Source: Balanoglossus misakiensis
Taxonomy: Eukaryota > Hemichordata
Direction of reading: 5' to 3'
DNA: 64,000 bases
Assembly (NCBI GenBank): GCA_040954595.2
Contig: CM082595.2
Location: forward strand, 4,154,001-4,218,000
Below are positions 1 through 13,038 of this stretch, one piece after another. Position numbers and translations under genes: made by a program. Below the pieces are notes generated by a model that saw nothing but the letters and a program-made list of their open reading frames with translations, searched no databases and was not told the origin of the DNA. Positions within the stretch are counted from its first letter, which is position 1, and every line of letters begins with the position of its first letter.

Positions 1-527
1 AATATTAATGTAACAGGACGTTATTCTAACCAGCAGCTAAGTTACTAATACAAAGATACACGAAACTTAGAACAATGTTATAAGTGTTAACGTTGCTTGT
101 TTTAGAATAAAACAATTTAACAGTGGTAGGCCTACAGATGTGGGAATATTTAAAATTTCTCTTAAGGTGTCGTGATATTTATGCTGTTAATTTTGTATTT
201 TCTGTGCAATAGTAAATCAAGCTAACGTATAATTTTGTGAGTGCCTAGTGCAGGTCAATATAATTTCTGATCATTAATGATATGATTCTACTCTAAAATA
301 AATGGAAACATGCAGACAAGAATAGATGATTTTCTGCACATTGCGAGATCTCGCGATACTTGCTTAATTATCGTATCAGTAGGTTGCTGGCCAAGTAATG
401 TCGTTTGTCATTGTGTCACATGAGAATGTCCTCCCATATTAATTGCCTAACCACGTGAGATCTCGCGGGGTCTTGTGGAGTTCAGAAAATGGTCTATTAA
501 GCATATATTTTTCCACCACTGCTTCCC
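1..527. other. Downstream flank / probable 3' UTR of the 7TM receptor gene
   Basis: AT-rich sequence with no credible coding frame. It lies directly downstream of the receptor stop codon (TAG on the minus strand at 530-528), so part of it is probably 3' UTR. It contains one copy of dispersed repeat family A (428-502) and a second GAGATCTCGCGA-type motif near 320-345. No clear minus-strand AATAAA was seen. Confidence 0.4.
428..502 (+). repeat. Dispersed repeat family A, copy 1
   Basis: About 75 bases beginning TCCTCCCAT and containing GAGATCTCGCGGGGTCTTG followed by TGGAGTTCAGAAAATGG. The same sequence occurs on the minus strand at 37652-37711 with few mismatches and in a more diverged form at 29032-29105. 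Class unknown; short non-autonomous element inferred. Confidence 0.75.
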
Positions 528-3500
528 CTATTTTTCTCCGATGCTATTCTCGTCGGAGTTACCACCATCCAGTGAGATTGTGGACATCACCGACTTGGCC
601 CCATTACTACCAATGGGCAACTTGCCCGACGCCGAACTACTTTCGCGCGTGTGCATACTCTTCGCAACCTCCGCCAGGAAACTGCGACCGAATGACGCAA
701 AGATGAAAATTCCCTGCGAGGCGTTGAGCAGGGTGAACACGTAGTCCACGGCGGTGCTGTGTGCAAACGGCTGGGCGAGACCGAACACCCAGGTGACGCC
801 CAGTACGCTGGCCAGCCGCAAGCTTATGACCAACTGCCGCTTGTTTGTGGAGTACGTCTTGTTCTCGATGTTCTTGTCAGTCTTAAGCATGCTGAATCGC
901 ACACTGACAAGAGCAACGCAGAAACAGACGACATTGAACACTATCAACGCCGCCACCGGGGTTAGAAAAAACGCCACCAGAGCCGTCTGGTTTTGGATCC
1001 AACAGTACTCCCCCTGGCCGTAGCCAACTGCAAGGCTTGAGCAGTCGCAGAAGTCTATGACAACAGCAACTGCAACCACACCGGCTGGTAGGCCCCATGC
1101 GACCAAGGAGTAGCGGACGAACAGGCTGGTGTCGAACCCCGAGCTCCGCACAAGCATGCGCAGTCGAAAGACTCGACAGATATCACAGGCAATGACCGCC
1201 ATCCAGGAGAAGGACGCCAGCCACAGATAATGCGCCAGGACCGCCATCACTCGGCAGACGTGAGGTAAATGGGACAGGTTCACCACCGTTATCAACAGGA
1301 GGTGCGACAAGAAGAGCGTGGCGCACAGACAAGACATCATGTAGCCAGGCATGTTGTGGTAGGACGGGAGGACAGCATGGGACACGAGGCACAGGAAGAG
1401 ACCAACCAACGATAGGATAGTGCAGACGAGGCTTATCCAACCTAAGACTTCATCAGAAAGGGCACTTTCCTGCATAGCCATACTGTTAACGCAGGCATAG
1501 TACAACCACTCGCCAGAGAACTCTGAAAACAAGCGAACAAACTCGGTCGTTTCCAGTTGAAAAGCGTGGTAGGCGAAGGCCAGGACATGCTTGTGCGCCC
1601 GATTCAAAAGTTGCCACTCTTCCACCACGAAGGTTATTCCATCCGTGCAAACCCAACCCAACGGGCGGCAAATTTCAACCGAATAGTGCATCATCATATC
1701 AAAAGCTGAGCTCTGGGACGCCAAGGCATTGCTAGAGTATAATTGGCTAGTTTGTGTCCATCTCAATTGACGAGTGAAATAAGACTCACCAGTCACATTG
1801 AAATGAACGTAAGCTTTCTTAAGCTGCAGAGCAAACGCATCTTCCAATAAAACGACCTCGTTGATTGTACCATTGGTACAAAAGTGATCGTTTTCTAGGT
1901 TGGCAGAGTGAAATGCCGTCATCAAATGAAATTCGAGGACCCCAAATGACAGCCCCATGTCTCTGACTGCCCCGAAACAGGTTCTACTAAAAGCACCAAA
2001 GTCAGAGGTATGAATTCTCACGACTAAATGCAACCTGGTTACTCGTCCAGTTTGTTCTAGGCTTGAGATGTTTTGAAATTCTGCCAAACTAGCCAGTCCA
2101 TTCAAGATTTTGCTTTGGATGTCTGAACTGATTTGGAAGATTTCTTCCTCCGATTTTGCCGGGCTGTCTTGAGAGGCGTCCCCGAAGACGACGGTCAGAA
2201 CCCACGAGGAGGAATCGTGTTTGGGCAGATTTGTGATATTCGTCGGCGATTGCCGTTGGAAACTTGTAACGGCTGGGACGTGGCGACAATCAGGGTCGAC
2301 CAGGAAGGACCCACCTACGCAAGACGAATTGATCTGCAACATGATCTCCTCCTCCGTTCTGTGCTGCGGTTGTACACTTAAAATGCTCCTGCCATCCGCT
2401 CGCAGGTCAAAAATTACCTTCAAACTCGGAAAACCGCGACCCGTGAGACTTCTGCCTTCTATACCACAGAAATTTATCTGGTAGCCACTGCAATAAGCGC
2501 AGTGTACGTTTTTGAAGTATGTTTCAGGGACAGTAACTCCGGTGGAGCACATTGAAAAATTCGCCTGGCAGTAGTTCTGCCAGAGCTCGTAAACATCATC
2601 ATCAGAGAACAAAGTGGGGTCGCAGGTGGATATGTAATGAGTGCAGGTTCTAATACGTGCATGTTCTATGGGTAGTTCATGAGCAACATTACAGTCTGGG
2701 AAGGAGGAGAGCTTCTCCAGAGCGCTGTCCACGTCACCACCCAGAGCATCGTCTATGTCGTTCCTCTCGTAGCAGTACCACTTGGTCTTGAAGTACAGCA
2801 TCTGAGTCTGGTTTTCACCGTGGCAGATGCTGCAGAAGATGTTGGCGTACGGCTGCAGGTGTTGTTCCGAGATGACGGGGATGTCCAAGGTGGCCGCGTT
2901 CACATCTGCAAGACCAACACCGGAGAGAAGAAACACTTGAGTCGTTCATAGCTGCCGTGTGAGTGAAATGTAGGCCCAGTCGATTACTGCCCACGAGAAC
3001 TTTATTTTCATAATTTGGTTAACGACGCAATCATCAACTGCGAGTAACAATTACTTCAGCAACATACTAGTATGTTGGCCGAACATTGCAGAATGGTCTT
3101 GTTTTAAGGTTAATTTCTGTTAACATGACATTTGGTCTTTGTACTTACTTGATAGGGCGTCTCTCTCGTCCTGTGACAAGTCATTCGTGCACAGCCTGCG
3201 AACTTCGTCATCTCTCCAGTCTGACGGACAACCGTGTATCGTCCACAGGCCACGGTAGTGTGTCTGGGACACGTCGCACTGCTGCCAGCTGCCTTCGCTG
3301 GGGACGACGAAGTCTTCCCTCCTCTGGTCTGCAGGCACGATCTGCTGGAGCACCGCGGATCTGTCTTCGTCCGACCAGTCGTGCGAGCCGCACGCCTGCT
3401 CGAAATCGTGGCAGCACTCGCCGTACTGCCGGCAGTGGTAGTCGCAGTGACACGACCACATGTGTTCCCCGTAGGCGGGCCAATACACGGGGTCGCCACA

Positions 3501-3707
3501 GCGTGTTGTTCCGTTGCCGTACATGCACGAATTGTAGTTGCTCGTATGTCGTGATAATCGGCATAGCTGACTGGAGACATCGAAGTACTGCGGGTCGATT
3601 TTAGGGTACTGGTATTCCTCATACTCTGGTTCCATATGCAAACCCAACGTGTGGACTGATGCGACCATTTGAAGAAGCAAGCAAGTGTACATCAACGGGC
3701 GACCCAT
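528..3707 (-). CDS. Somatomedin-B domain 7TM receptor, adhesion/secretin-like (two coding exons)
   Basis: Predicted 978-residue cell-surface receptor. Coding exon 1 is 3149-3707 and exon 2 is 2905-528. The donor (GTAAGT at 3148-3143) and the acceptor (TTGCAG before 2905) are both in phase 1. The chosen ATG at 3707 opens a signal peptide (MGRPLMYTCLLLQMVASVHT). Residues 61-106 carry eight cysteines spaced as in somatomedin-B domains, including C-x-C, C-x3-C and YGECC. An N-terminal region of about 560 residues with several N-glycosylation sites and no domain I recognise follows. Seven hydrophobic segments lie at about 670-920, with family signatures MPGYMM after TM1, VLGVTWVFGLAQ in TM6 and LNASQGIFIF in TM7. 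I see no GPS autoproteolysis motif before TM1, so this is a class B/adhesion-like receptor that is probably not self-cleaved. The ligand is unknown. The whole 7TM block is in one exon. A pyrimidine-rich acceptor just before 3744 suggests an upstream 5' UTR exon. Confidence 0.87.
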
Positions 3708-3777
3708 ATCGTAGCCACCACTGTTCTGCACTAACAGACTCAATCTGGAATGATTAAAACGAAAGAAATATACCATG

Positions 3778-6185
3778 TGTGTTACCCTCCTTTACATAAA
3801 CATGTGCGTACATAATGGTTGGATAGATTTACCCATTTCCTTGAGACAACGGCGATTGCTTTGTGAGATACAATCAAATCACCAGCATGCTTTAACTGCA
3901 GCCAGCGTCAAACCTGCACAATTTCTATCAGATGAAATGATCCAACTTACCTGACTGAGAAGTCAGCTAGTTACAGAGTCCCTTCATGCTGCCAGCATCT
4001 GGTTAAATTGTGCACCCAAAGCGGTCTTATATTTCCCATCGCTCAGGAAGATTAATTTCGAACAATAGCTTTTTACAGGATGTACAATTATCGAGAGGGT
4101 ATTGTTGGGGAGTGATGCTTCCCTACTACAAACGCTCCAAACAAAGCCTGCGCGCGTCTGTTTCTCAGAGGACCCAATCCAGTCGTCAATTTTCACAAAA
4201 CCGTTTCCTCGGACAGCTATCTTACAGAATGGCAAGAGCTCTTCGTCTGCTCCTGTTATTCATAGTTTGAGATTTCCTTTGCATTGTCTTGTAGGTGTAG
4301 GGAAATCGTCGATTTCAGTGTTCCCGTTCTTGTCGAATCATTTTCACACATAATGTGCGAAGACACACCTGAAGTGTTTGGAAAATCACTTTTGTTTCAA
4401 AGGCTGTGACGCATCTGAAAAAGCAGTTTTGTTCAGCGTCAGCAAAATACAATGTACATTTACTGTCATTTTGTAGTGTTTTGATAACACTCCTTTCTGT
4501 CTGCCAAATTGTGATGTTTTGCTGACACCTCGCCATTCACTCACTTCAAGACTTCTTTCTCTCTTTGTTCAACTTAAGCAAGTGCTCAAGATTCTACCGG
4601 TACTTGCTGTCTGTATCTTCCTGTACTTGTCAGTGTTTTTATCTTAAGTCAATCACTCGGGAACTATGCTCAAAGATGATGTACTTGAACAGTTGTACAT
4701 TCAAGCATGCATCTCTCTCTCTCTCTCTCTCCCTCCCTCCCTCCCCTCTCTCTCTGTCTCACAAAATCATGGCGATGTCTGTTCTTTGCTTAGTTTAAGT
4801 TAATATATTCAATTTTGAAATCAAATACAAGTTGGTTTAATATAATATTTAATTGAACTTTACATACACATTTATAATAACGTCAAATATACTGCAGATA
4901 TAAAAATCATACAAGACAATATAAAAATATTAAAATAATGGTTCTTAAGGCTGGGGAATCGGTAAAGAAATTATAGTGTGGACACGTTCCATGCCGCTTT
5001 ACGGAAACTGCTGGCTATATCAACAATGCAATGTTTTATATATCAATAACAAACAGATATACGCCAAAGATATATTAATAGATAAAAGTACAGTCCATTA
5101 CAAATACATTGCGATATATCACACATAAAATGTCAAAGTCGTGGTAAAATGGAGAAATGCGCCTTTCTGTGAAAAGGGTTGGATATAGCAAAATGTACTT
5201 TACAATACACGAAACTTGATAAGCACGAAACTAGCACATACATGGTATAAGTATTTCAAAACGTGAAACTGTGTGTTTTTATTCGAAATTAAGATACAAA
5301 CACCCGCATCCTTAACACATATCAAATTTCAGAGTCACCGTATTTCAAATTCTCTCGCTATCAAACACGACTCTTTTACATTTCCTCGACATCAGGTAGA
5401 AACAGGGAACCTATAAAATGTATTTTCACTCTCACATTTAAATGTAATACCAAATGTAACCGTGAATATAAATCCGATTTATTCTTTCTGTGCACCGTTA
5501 AATTAACAAAAAAGTATACCCATAATGTTTACATACGGAACTATACAGTATACAGAACGCGCCAAATCTTTTAAGCGCGCCATAGGACAATACAGAAGGC
5601 GCGTCGCGCACAGTCACATCTCCTTATATGTACAAGTCGACCATATGTAATAGAATGTGCAACATCAAAATACATAAATCTGTCATAGTAAGATCAAAAC
5701 ATGTAAACTCTTATATGTTATAGATTCTGTGAAATAAGTAAGTCATATTATGTAAAAATAATTATTGTAAAATTACAATAATTAATTGTAAAGCAAGAAA
5801 TTGAATTGATAATACCAGTAAATGGCTTAGGGCCTACAGTCAGATATTCAAGAAGATTCAACCCCGCCTTCAAACAACATAGAGAAATCAAGAGATGATT
5901 TTTATAGTTTAGGATATATATTTGTTTCACTTGGCGTTCGGATAATCGACGTTCTACTGTACTATATGAATACTGTGAACTATTACACGTTTCATTAAAA
6001 CACAAAAGATACCCAGGCGATCATGGACAGACCGATAATGGAACGGATTAGTAGAACAAGACGTTGTCGTATAGGTGTGGTCTGGATCCGCAGTCGAGAC
6101 GGTGGTTTGCCAGGCATCGCCTGCAATAGTCCTTCGGCTTGTCATCCTCGGCCATTTCCGACCAGATGTCGGCTATCACATCGGT
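3778..6185. other. Intergenic interval between the 7TM receptor and the M13 peptidase
   Basis: About 2.4 kb without a supported gene. It should hold the promoter and 5' UTR of the 7TM receptor at its left side and the 3' UTR of the M13 peptidase at its right side. Candidate minus-strand AATAAA signals (TTTATT on the plus strand) occur near 5278 and 5479, roughly 700-900 bases after the peptidase stop. A CT-rich microsatellite lies at 4712-4760. Confidence 0.4.
4712..4760. repeat. CT-rich microsatellite
   Basis: (CT)n followed by (CCCT)n and (CT)n in the intergenic interval upstream of the 7TM receptor. Confidence 0.9.
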
Positions 6186-9100
6186 CTACCACCATATGCC
6201 TTGGCACCTTTCCTCGGGGTTCATGAGTGACCCAACTGGACATTTGAAAGCATCGGCGAATTCCTTCATTTGTGACAGTGGTCCAATGACTCTGCAAAAT
6301 GTAATATAAATAATATTGACAGGATGTTGTTGTTGTTGTTGTTGTTGAAAGCGAATTTCAACGAGCGTGCACGATGTAGCATAATCGAAAGTAACCCTAC
6401 CTGAACATTTCCGGTGAGTGGACGTCAGTAAGTACCAGCCCCTGTATAGCTTCCGGTCGTCTTGCTGTGCACCAATTCTGAAATTATACATGAGCCACTT
6501 ATTGTAACAATGATCTGACAAGAGCACGAGAAAACATGAATGTGAAAACGAGGGGGATTCTGCTAAAGCCTTGTATACAAATCACAGTCTCTCCTACCGT
6601 GAAAAAACACATGGCAGGAAAGCTCATAACACCGCAAATGTTGTATTAGTTCCTGGAACGCACTTAGATGGAACAACGTTTAATTCATTGCACTTCAGGT
6701 GTCACAGCGCCCCGTGTCAGAAACCTTTATAGGTTGTGTCGTTGAAGCTGTCTTGTGTACAGACAACCTACTGGTGTACACCTTATAGCGTGCATATTCG
6801 GAGAAAAACGTGTCTGGACACTCACCTGCGAATAAGCCAGGAAGAACAGCTGATCTTGAGTCATGTTTACACCTGGTAATGGTAACTCTTCGCCACGTCG
6901 TTGTGTAACTCTTTTGTACGCCTATGGGGGAGGAAACGTCCAATTGGATTATCTTACACTCAGCACATGTCTCTATTAAAAATATACATCTCCCTTTTTC
7001 CATTTGCAGAGATAAATGCGACTATTTCGCAGGGTAAATGTAAAATTAAATGTGGGATTGAGCGATAATTAGCCTGTAACTCACGCGAAAAGACTGTAGT
7101 AAGCCAGCGATGTCGGCGATGTTCTCTCCCAGAGTGGTAACGCCGTTTAGCTGTGAAAACAAGTTCGGAAAAATGTTAACAAAATGCATTGGGCAGTAGA
7201 CATATACATATGCACCCACCAGCCCACTTACAAGTATATGAGGATGGGGGGGGGGGGGGGGGGTTGGTTTATATCTTCTAAAGAGATGGCGAAAATCTAT
7301 ATACGGTGAAGTGCATTTTAATTTTACCAATCAATCATTCATCAAGAGTAAACAAATCAGACAATTGGAACAAACTTTCATATTTTTATTGAATTTTGTG
7401 ACCGAATGGCCAGTTGCCGGGTTTCTTGCACTTGCGCAGTGGATATAACTGTGACCCACTGACACAATATTGGACTGGCAAACTCATGGGGTTGAGTAAA
7501 GTTCACTGTCCTTTTCAGCTGTAAGGTCACCTCTGTCGTCCTGGGGAGAACCATTTGACTTCTGGGGTGATGGAATATTTCGGTATATATTAGCATTTTT
7601 TTCAGCCACCGTTACAGCAATTTGTTTTCAATTGCCTGTCCACCTTTTTCATCAAGGCACTGGGGAAGAAATTTTCCTCCCAGCCATCTACATGTACCAT
7701 CACCTCCCAATCCCCCATCCATACCCCCCAAAATAAATGGTGCTCTCCTTAGTGATCGGGCAAGTTTTTTGTTCCCACGAGTCTTTCACAGTCACATCCC
7801 CAGTTTCAACTATCAAATTATTTTTCCTTTCCTGCTTTCCATAGTAGTAAACTACTGGGCTGGGCATTTTGAACTCAAGGTGCAATATTATTAGCGTGAC
7901 ATCTAGGAAAAGTTTCAGCACGTTTATTTTTTATTTTCGCTTGGTGAATATTCATGTAATTGACTGCTTAAAAATACAGCTTGACCTGACTGGATCATTT
8001 TTTTTATTCATGGTTGTCTAGACAGCTGGAAAGAAAAACAAACCCCAGCGACCAGACAGTTTGGCACCGACGTTTCCTGTTTTTCCTGTCTGGCCTGAAC
8101 AGAGTAGCGACGTGCACGCCAGTGTGTGACTGGACGGCTTGCGGATAGCACGTGCTTCCGCGGCCATGAAGTTTGTGTAGACGTTGTGAAGTACCGGTAA
8201 GTCCATTCCTTGTGCACAATTCGCTTTCCGCAGTCCTGATCCTAGTGCATTTTTCAACAAACTAATCGTTGTGTGCTTTTTGAGGAATAATTGTAATGCA
8301 AAAAACTTTTATTTATGTGTTGTAGAAATGATCACCGCGGTTATCCCAAGATGCATAGGTTCCCACGTCATATATGGTAATCGAAGAGGCAGGCAACGCG
8401 ACGACTCATGCCGGCTGCACCGCCGTCGCGTTTGTCACCGACTGTCGTACTTGCCCTTTGCCAAACTACTGAGTTTATGTGAAGTTGGACACATCGGTGC
8501 GGTTGGAAAAAGGTAGAGTTAATCCTTCGTTCATGTGGTCATTACGATCGTTTCGATGTGTCGTGAAAGACGTCTATCTGACATTTTAAGCGTGAGGGCC
8601 AGGCTGCGCTGCCTCGTCAGATCGGCGAGGATTGTCGTACACGTGTGATTCGTTCAAGGGGTGTCAGTGCTTACAAAATTATATTACAAACTGTCGAGGG
8701 TTCGAACACAGACAATCGTCATGTTCCGCTTGTTTCCATGGAATATTTGGAAATGATTTTTGATATACCTTGCAGAGACATACAACGGATGCTGTGCCTG
8801 TGCTCACAGAAGTCCCTCGCGACCAATGATGATGATTGATGTCTACAATACAGGCCATTTTCGATTCCCACGAGGAATGTGAGATGCTTCGCAAGATGGT
8901 TCAAATTACATAGGACGATGCACGAGTGTCTGGACAGAGATCGACTGCCTGCCAGGTATATGTTGCAAGTAAGTTATGATTTTTCTTTATTGAATCGGCA
9001 ATCGGGCTAGTGACATTGTTTTTTGGCTGTGCTGGGGAGTCTTTTTCGCTCGTCCGGGGGGGGGGGGGGGGGGGGTAAGCACCTTGTTTTTTGGCTGTAC

Positions 9101-12100
9101 TGGGGAGTCTTTTTCGTTCGTCGGGGGGGGGGGGGGTAAGCACCTTGCAAACTTGTCCTCTTATTGAATGTGCGCCTTCAACGGCTGAGCGAAGTGCTGC
9201 TTGCGCGTCGGTTGAGGGCGCGTCAGCGTGCAACGTGTAAAGAGCACAGTAGCGGACCGTGGCCTGCGTGATATTCTACATTTAGCCTAGGAACGTCAAA
9301 TAAGCAACGACGCGCAGACTTCGTATGAAAAAATCATCATAAGACGTGCTTTTTCACCTTTATGCCTTCAATTTCGAATCTGGAGTAGAGGTCGACCAGA
9401 CACTGGGCTCTGTCTTGAAAGTTATACCAGGAATCATCACTCCACCAGTTCGCCAGATTACCCTCTTTGTCATAATTCGCCCCTGGTTCAACATAATAAA
9501 AATACTTTGTTTAGTGTGCAGATGTCGTTTTTCAGTTTCTGGCTATGTAAGCCAAAACTGTTGTGAGTATTACTAAGTTGATCCACATTGCATTACACGT
9601 TCCAATCACAACCAACACTACATCCTTTGCATTTGTTTGGTAGGAATCTGCCCCATACAATATTATAGGTTACTGTACAGAGTTAAATCAAATCAAATAA
9701 AGCTTCATACATGCACATGTATGGTATTTGAAGGATTTGTTTCAGATTACCACACTGTAAACCAAGACCCCAAAGTAACCAGTCTGCTCATTGTGGGTTG
9801 ATTGAGTATTACCAGTAATTTGACGTCCCTCCTTAACTGTGCATCATTTCCTTGAAATCATATGTATTATACTTGTACTTAGCTGCTGGTGTAAGTATCA
9901 GATATGAAACACCTACCATAATCATCAAAGCCATGGATCAGTTCGTGTCCAATAACGGCACCGATTCCACCGTAATTGATCGACCTGAAAACGAGTACAT
10001 GTATTGATTTCCTCATTATTGATATATATCAGTTTGAAATTTCGTATTTAATGTTAATGAGGTTTGCTCGTTATGACGGGGTCTCCTACTGGCAAAGGAA
10101 CTGGATTTCTTTTCAATTCAGCGATGAGGGCGCTATCCTCAGGTTTCTTAGTCGGGCAAGGTACGTAACGTACTTGGTTATCGAAGATTCTTCATGTGAA
10201 GGCCTATAGTACTTTAGCATATTGTTATATCGAATGATGAAGATTAATTATCGTCACACCAACTGATTGTAACGAAGGTGAATTGACCGATTTTGTTCGC
10301 TGTAGAACGGCACATAGGACGTCATAGACTTGCAGTAGGGAATGTGAGCTTAGGAAATGTCTTAGAATTGAAGTACTTGAATGTCGAAATCGTGAAAACA
10401 GGTTTAAACAAACAGAATGGAAAACTTGCAGATGTAGTCTAACAGGAAATATTTATGGATTGACAATTTATTTTCCCACAAGAATTATCAACATAGCTAA
10501 ACTATCAGTGCGCGTCGAATGCAAGGACACGCAGTAAGCGTATCACTGGTAGGGTTTATGGCTATAATGAAAGTTATCTTCAATTCTCAGTGTGTTATAG
10601 AATCATAGGCCAGACTATCATAAGCTCGTTATATTTTGTCATCTGTATTTATTAGCTCTGATAGAAGTCTTTACGAGCTTTGCTGACATCCAGCGGGCTC
10701 TCCGTAATGGTTTTTACGAGATGGCGCTGCAGCAGGCATAGATGGCATTCTCGCACTTTGCAGGTTGACCCGAGGTCAAACGATCTCAGCGGGGTGCCAT
10801 TATATGAACGCATGTCGTTGTCCGTGTTGTGGCCCCGAAGCATGGTTTTAATTAAGCCTGAACAAAGGATGGTGATACGGATGTGTTAATAACAGTCAGT
10901 ACTTACCTCGGAAACAATGGGTCAAAGAATGGAAATTGCAGTAAACCAGCAGGAAACACTGGAGGAAAGACATGATGACGATTAGTAGCGCCACCAGAGA
11001 TAAGCGGAAATTCTCCTTTCGTTTCTTTTGCGTGCTATACAGAAACATTACTGGAGTACTAGTAGTGAGACAATATACAAGACAAGTAATAATTCCGAGT
11101 GATTGAAACTTACCCATGGCATTCATATGGACTGTATAATACGCATTTATTTCCGGGGGCGTCATACCCCATCTGTTAAAAATGATAAAGAACATTAAGA
11201 CACGTAAAATGGTCGAAAAACGTAAAAAGAAACCAACAAGGTACTGATAAAAGTGTACAATGTTTATTTCTCTCTGAAACTCACTTAGACTGCTTTTTAC
11301 GTCACCAATCTTGTCCTTTCAATGCAGTAGGCAAAACTCAAAATGAATGAGCGAATGTTAGGAGTAGAATACCAGATTGATCATCAGTGGCTGAATTACC
11401 TGTACTTCACGACCGGTTCGTAGAGTTTCTTCTTCGCATTTTCATATTGAAATTTGCCGTTGCTGAGTATATTCTGAAAGAAGTCACCTTCCCTGATGTC
11501 CAACTGAAAAGGCACAAGATTGTGTGTGAATGAGATTCGGTGGTCTCGGACATGGTGGGTTTAAATGGTGACTCGTAAACAAAGAAATCTACAATCAGAA
11601 TTACGCAGATTGACTTACAAGTTCGTATTCCTTGTCCAACAGAGTCTCGTTGAGTATGTAGTCAGGGTAACCGATCATATCGACTATTGCATCTACCTAA
11701 AAGAGAAATAGATTGTTAAGGGTGAGCACAAACGTCAGTTAAAGAGTGGGTGTCGTCCCGTGTGCGACTGCGCGTATCGTTACCATGTGACACGGTTGCT
11801 AGCAAAGTCAAAGAAGGCGCAAAGTGTAACTGCTATAGTATACATGTATTTGTACATCATTGCAAACGATGTCATGGTTCCTAGTTTGTATTACACTGGC
11901 GAAGAATGTGTCGTTACTAGCTATTATTTCCAATATACTTTGATGTATCATGTGTTGGTTGGCAGGACTTTGGAGTTGCAAAGAAGTTTGGTTTACCTTT
12001 TGTCTTGCGCCATCCTTGGTGCTTTCGTCCATCCAGTCTAACTTATTCAACTGATTCCTGAATGAAAGTTTCACTTCATGGATCAAATCTTCCACCTGTA

Positions 12101-12993
12101 ATAATAAAATATACCGAATATTATTATATATCAGTCCTACCCAATTTGTATACATTATACATACCACATATAGCATCGGATGTCATGTGATTAGAGTGAC
12201 ACCATTCTGCTATGAAAGGTCATCGCGTATTGTTACATTCCAGCATTACCTGTCTCTTACTGTCAGCCGGAAATTTCCTCTTCACAAAAAGGGCGCCAAA
12301 CGCCATCCCCAAATAGTCGTCCGCTAACCGGACACACTCCCTCCAGGCTTCGGTGGTGGAGCTGGTTCCATATATGATGTGCTTGACCTTCTCAAAGACG
12401 TTGCGAAAGCTGATTGACATGAAGTTGACATAGTTCTGGGCCATGTGCCACACCATGTAGTTGTTCAAAACTCTACAGTGTTGAACATACAAGAAAATCA
12501 TTCGGTGAGAATGTTGACGTGAAACACTGTTTGTGTTTATGCAAATAGTGAACATTTTTTTCACACATACGACGCACTTATCGGTTACTTCAAGTTATTA
12601 GTCACGGAATTCACACATTCCAGTTTAGAGAAAGTGGAATGCTGAGTGAATTGGACTAATTGTTTAATATGATGAAGTCGTTTTATAACTGATTCTGATG
12701 AGAGGATTGGTTTGATTGCACCTATACGAGGACGCACATACCTGGGCGGGGTTGACCGAATAACCTTGGAAAGATTCCTCATGTACTCAGGGGCTCTGAC
12801 GATGATTTCTGTTGATGACGTCATATTGGGGAATATTTGGGTGAAGAACGCGAGCCAATCAATCTGAAAACGACCATGCAGGATGACAATAAAAACACTT
12901 GAAACTTTTAGCTTAAATATGTAGTTTCATAACAGGGCATAGTCCCCAGTGTATTTAGCAATCCATCAATCAGTCAGTCAGTCAGTCAGTCAG

Positions 12994-13038
<45 letters not shown>

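Noticed and set aside
3086-3622. Open frames of 170-172 aa over the somatomedin-B exon
   Set aside because: Arg/Thr-rich shadow frames; the third frame carries the signal peptide and the eight-cysteine SMB pattern.
6186-6527. Single long frame with a polyglutamine run joined to the M13 C-terminus
   Set aside because: The glutamines come from an intronic TGT tract; the true last exon starts at 6291 after TTTTGCAG and joins the exon at 6477-6401.
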